Assembly: GCA_003451355.1 (NCBI GenBank)
Contig: DMDX01000150.1
Coordinates: 1-8,566, forward strand
Source: Cryomorphaceae bacterium
Lineage (GTDB): Bacteria > Bacteroidota > Bacteroidia > Flavobacteriales > Schleiferiaceae
Direction: 5' to 3'
DNA length: 8,566 nt
Positions 6,209-8,566 of the stretch are shown one piece after another. Under the pieces are notes generated by a model. It ran no database searches. It was not told the DNA's origin and saw nothing but the letters and a program-made list of their open reading frames with translations. Position 1 is the first letter of the stretch; the number at the start of each line of letters is the position of its first letter. Made by a program: the position numbers and the translations under genes.

Positions 6209-7200
6209 ACACTAAAGCAAACGAAGCATTTAAGCGGTTGTTCTCACTGTTAAAGTGGGATCAGAAGGACATCTTTCGCATCCTGTCGTTTGCCGTACTC
6301 AGCTAAGCATTCAGTTTGATGCTGCCCCTTGGGGTTCAAGCGCTCATTGGTCAGCTGATGGGCGGACGCCTCTCATCCACCTGGTTGATTCTAACCTTCT
6401 TGGTCGTGGTTTCGAGCTTCTTGATGGGCATTTTTGGCCTCTTTCAGATGCGGCTCTCGGAATGGGTTCAGCAGCGACTCTTTGTGCGCAGCGCTTCCTA
6501 CTTTTTGGCGGCCATGCCCAAAGAAGTGGCTGAAGGAGAACGTCGGTACTGGTACGAGCGCGTTCACCGATTTTTTGATACGATTACCATTCAAAAGGAG
6601 TTGCCCAAGATTTTGGTGACCGCGTCTGCGGCCTTGCTGCAGCTCGTTTTTGGTTTCCTGCTCTTGCTGCTGTATGACTTTTCATTTGTAGCGGTATCCT
6701 TCATCATACTTGCGGTGGCAGCTGTGATGCTTCGCGTCGGATTCACGCGCGGACTTGGGTACAGCATTGACGAAAGTTCCGAGAAGTACCAGGTCGTTCG
6801 CGAACTCGAGGAGTTTGCCCAGCGTCGGGCCAAAGAGGGCGCCTATGCCGAGCCGCCCTACCGTCAGGTGACGCATCAGCTAACTGAATACTTAAAGAAT
6901 CGCCGCGACCACTTTAAGATTCTGTACCGAATGAACGGAATCATGGTCGGACTGCGACTCGCGCTCACGGCCCTTCTGCTGATTGCGGGCGGATGGCTCG
7001 TGGTCGACTGAAGCGTATCGATTGGCCAGTTCGTAGCGGTCGAAATTATCTTTTTGACCATCCTCACCAGCCTCGAGAAAATTGTCGCGAGCGCGGAGGC
7101 ACTGTTTGACATGCTGACCTCCATCACTAAGTTGGACAAGGCATTTTGGACGGAATGGTCGAAGCAAAGCACCTTCAGTGACTTTGACATTAAGAATTAG
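6202..7200 (+). pseudogene. Type I secretion ABC transporter membrane domain, interrupted by two in-frame stops
   Basis: Read in one frame from ATG 6202 to TAG 7198-7200, this is a 332-codon match to the membrane half of Bacteroidota type I secretion ABC transporters (LapB/HlyB-like). Conserved blocks include KWDQKDIFRILSFAVLS at the N-terminus, LPLGVQALIGQLMGG, HRFFDTITIQKELPKIL, LQLVFGFLLLLLYDFSF, RDHFKILYRMNGIMVGL and SIGQFVAVEIIFLTILTSLEKIV. A TAA at 6304-6306 (codon 35) falls inside the first membrane segment, and a TGA at 7009-7011 falls just before SIGQFVA. Homology continues in the same frame on both sides of each stop, so both interrupt a gene rather than end it. The longest open piece, 6316-7011, would give a 231-residue membrane fragment lacking the N-terminus. 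No ATP-binding domain follows: the frame ends in the region where the linker to that domain is expected. It is most likely a dead gene; sequencing error or stop readthrough is less likely. Confidence 0.85.
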
Positions 7201-7204
7201 GAGG
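7199..7204 (+). promoter_or_regulatory. Strong Shine-Dalgarno sequence AGGAGG before hlyD
   Basis: AGGAGG overlaps the TAG that ends the ABC frame and lies 6 bases before an ATG at 7211, an ideal spacing. That ATG is out of frame with the hlyD homology, whose nearest in-frame starts are GTG 7204, which overlaps the site itself, and TTG 7216. So perfect a site is unusual in Bacteroidota, which mostly initiate without one. It suggests the original hlyD start was the ATG at 7211 and that one base has since been lost just after it. Confidence 0.55.
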
Positions 7205-7734
7205 TGCCGAATGAGTTGCGCGAACTCTACCTACAGACGCGCGCTACGGACCAGTGGGTCAAGCCTCGCCGCTGGATCATTGCAGTTTCAGTGTTTATCG
7301 TGCTCGCCTTTTTCTTGCCTTGGACTCAAACGGTTGCCACCGAAGGCAACCTCGTATTTGATGACCCGATGGACCGCATGATGCCCCTCGCAATGGCGGA
7401 GGATGGGCGACTCTCATCGTGGCAGGTTCGCGAAGGGGATCAAGTGCGCAAGGGCGATACGCTCGCACTGCTCGAGGAAACAAAGACCGAGTACATGGAT
7501 CCCAATGTGCTTAGCAATACCGAATTAGGTCGCGACGCGAAGTCTGATGCGGTAGTGGGCTACCGATCCAAGATTATAGCCCTCGACGAGCAAATTCTGC
7601 AGGCGCAGCGGGCGATGCCCCTTCAAATCATGGCGGCATGGCGTAAGGTGAGCGCAGATAGCGCCAAGTACCAAGCGGCCAAGCTTCAGTCCCTTGAGGC
7701 TGAGCGACGTCTGCTGACCAGTCCGTCCCTATAG
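7204..7734 (+). pseudogene. HlyD-family membrane-fusion protein, 3' truncated and with a doubtful start
   Basis: This is the 5' part of a type I secretion periplasmic adaptor, which would link the inner-membrane ABC transporter to a TolC channel. From GTG 7204 it reads 176 residues: a short cytoplasmic N-terminus, one membrane segment at about 24-41 ending in FFLPWTQ (a signature of Bacteroidota HlyD proteins), a biotinyl-lipoyl-like half motif DGRLSSWQVREGDQVRKGDTLALLEE (67-92), then YMDPNVL and the beginning of the coiled-coil hairpin. It stops at TAG 7732-7734. Full-length relatives have roughly 430-450 residues, so the rest of the coiled coil, the second lipoyl half and the beta-barrel are missing. 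The stop lies at the junction with the convergent folC gene. The start is uncertain because the ideal Shine-Dalgarno and ATG are out of frame. It continues in the same frame as the broken ABC gene upstream and is very likely non-functional. Confidence 0.83.
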
Positions 7735-8566
7735 GCGGCCAAGGTGTCGGCAACGACAAAACTCGATCCGCCCACATAAATCGCTTGAAAACCGTCCGCT
7801 TTGGCGCGGTTAAGGGCGTCGGCCACCGAGTCGCATTCCACCACCTTGCGTCCTGCACCACGCAGTCGCTGGCTCCATTCTTCGACGGGCAGCGCTCTCG
7901 GGATCGCAGGCGCGCAGGCATAAACCGTGCACGCTTGGGGAATATGCGCCACCATTTCGTCGGTGTCTTTGTCGTTCACCACCCCTAGCACCATAGCGGA
8001 ATTCAGTCCAGCACGCACCCGGTTCCACTGCTTCATCACCGGAACCCATCCGTGCGCGTTGTGCGCGGAATCGGCCACGACGAGGGGATTCCCTTCTTCG
8101 AGCACGTCCCACCGCCCGCGAAGTCCCGTGTTGGCAACCACCCGAAGGAGTCCGCGCCGAATCTGGTGGTCGTGAATGCTAGGTTTGGCCACGCGGGCAG
8201 CCATAATCGCGGTGCGCGCGTTGCTTACTTGGTAGTCGCCCTGAAGATCCGTGGGAAAAACTTCGTCGTACCGCCCAATCGGGTACACATAGCACCGATC
8301 AAGTGAGGCAGCCACTTCGTTAAATACGGGCATGATTTCGGAGTCGGATTCGCCGACGATCGCCATCACCTTGGGCTTGAAAATTCCGGCCTTTTCACGG
8401 GCGATGCTCGCCCGATCTGGACCCAAAAAGGCCATGTGGTCGAGGCCTACGCTCGTCACTACTGACACGAGTGGGGTGATGACGTTGGTAGAGTCAAGGC
8501 GTCCGCCCATGCCTACCTCGATGATGGCTATGTCGACTTTGGCGTCGCGAAAGGCGGCAAAGGCCA
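7686..8566 (-). CDS. folC: Folylpolyglutamate/dihydrofolate synthase, 5' end cut off by the window
   Basis: This Mur-ligase-family enzyme uses ATP to add glutamate to folates and, in bifunctional forms, to join dihydropteroate with glutamate. The window holds about 292 codons, from AFAAFRDAKVDIAIIEVGMGGRLDSTNVI, the conserved central motif, to the C-terminus. Next come SVGLDHMAFLGPDRASIAREKAGIFKP, then the linker GDYQVSNARTAI, and the C-terminal domain with GRWDVLEEGNPLVVADSAHNAHG, the family's D-[SG]-AHN region. It ends with the usual VGGSSFVVAD strand. The P-loop lies outside the window. Relatives normally stop close to the FVVAD strand; here about 15 further residues (YRDGLVSRRRSASRD) are read antisense to the truncated hlyD before a TGA at 7686-7688. 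The native stop therefore seems to have been lost in a deletion. The enzyme is probably still functional. Confidence 0.94.
   Translation of the reverse strand, partial: AFAAFRDAKVDIAIIEVGMGGRLDSTNVITPLVSVVTSVGLDHMAFLGPDRASIAREKAGIFKPKVMAIVGESDSEIMPVFNEVAASLDRCYVYPIGRYDEVFPTDLQGDYQVSNARTAIMAARVAKPSIHDHQIRRGLLRVVANTGLRGRWDVLEEGNPLVVADSAHNAHGWVPVMKQWNRVRAGLNSAMVLGVVNDKDTDEMVAHIPQACTVYACAPAIPRALPVEEWSQRLRGAGRKVVECDSVADALNRAKADGFQAIYVGGSSFVVADTLAAYRDGLVSRRRSASRD

Noticed and set aside
6304..7200. Stop codon reassignment or selenocysteine at TGA 7009
   Set aside because: Neighbouring genes end at TAA, TAG and TGA where family homology ends, and no Cys/Sec position is expected at that place in the transporter family.
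7675..7743. 9-bp direct repeat GCGGCCAAG at 7675-7683 and 7735-7743 flanking the hlyD/folC junction
   Set aside because: A deletion by microhomology would leave one copy rather than two, and a short GC-rich match exactly 60 bp apart can occur by chance; not strong enough as a recombination footprint.
8052..8306. Plus-strand frame inside folC
   Set aside because: It is a shadow of the conserved minus-strand folC frame with no supporting motif.

Overview
The window looks like chromosomal DNA from a GC-rich member of the Bacteroidota, probably a marine flavobacterium-like lineage. This rests on gene families rather than any rRNA marker. The DsbD-thioredoxin protein, the DUF4254 plus family 9 glycosyltransferase pair, the DUF481 outer-membrane protein and the ABC/HlyD exporter all read like Bacteroidota versions. 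Two start codons also sit a few bases behind TAnnTTTG, the Bacteroidota -7 promoter element. Genes are tightly packed, no gap exceeds 100 bases, and no tRNA, rRNA, CRISPR array or insertion sequence was seen.

Layout: (1) 1-2907 is a plus-strand run of overlapping genes: the 3' part of a dsbD-like gene, a DUF4254 protein and a family 9 (heptosyltransferase-type) glycosyltransferase. It is probably one operon for envelope redox and glycan work. (2) 2943-4815 holds a small YopX-family protein, normally a phage or mobile-element family, followed by a divergent, pared-down ComM/YifB AAA+ ATPase. A hairpin-forming inverted repeat lies directly in front of the ATPase start. (3) 4766-6167 is a divergent pair: an unrecognised secreted protein on the minus strand, whose 3' end overlaps the ATPase gene by 50 bp, and a DUF481 outer-membrane protein on the plus strand. 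Only 43 bp separate their starts, and each start lies 4-5 bases behind its own TAnnTTTG element, which predicts two leaderless transcripts. (4) 6202-7734 is the wreck of a type I secretion system. The ABC membrane-domain gene has two in-frame stops and no ATP-binding domain. The HlyD adaptor has an odd start and only about its first 40 percent. (5) 7686-8566 on the minus strand is the 3' part of folC, whose last 15 or so codons run antisense into the broken hlyD. This suggests a deletion fused the two genes tail to tail.

Most of the window is ordinary core genome. The points worth following are the decayed or recoded exporter, the hlyD/folC deletion junction, the back-to-back leaderless promoters, and the divergent ComM-like ATPase beside a phage-type YopX gene. 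I see no convincing new defence or mobile system.
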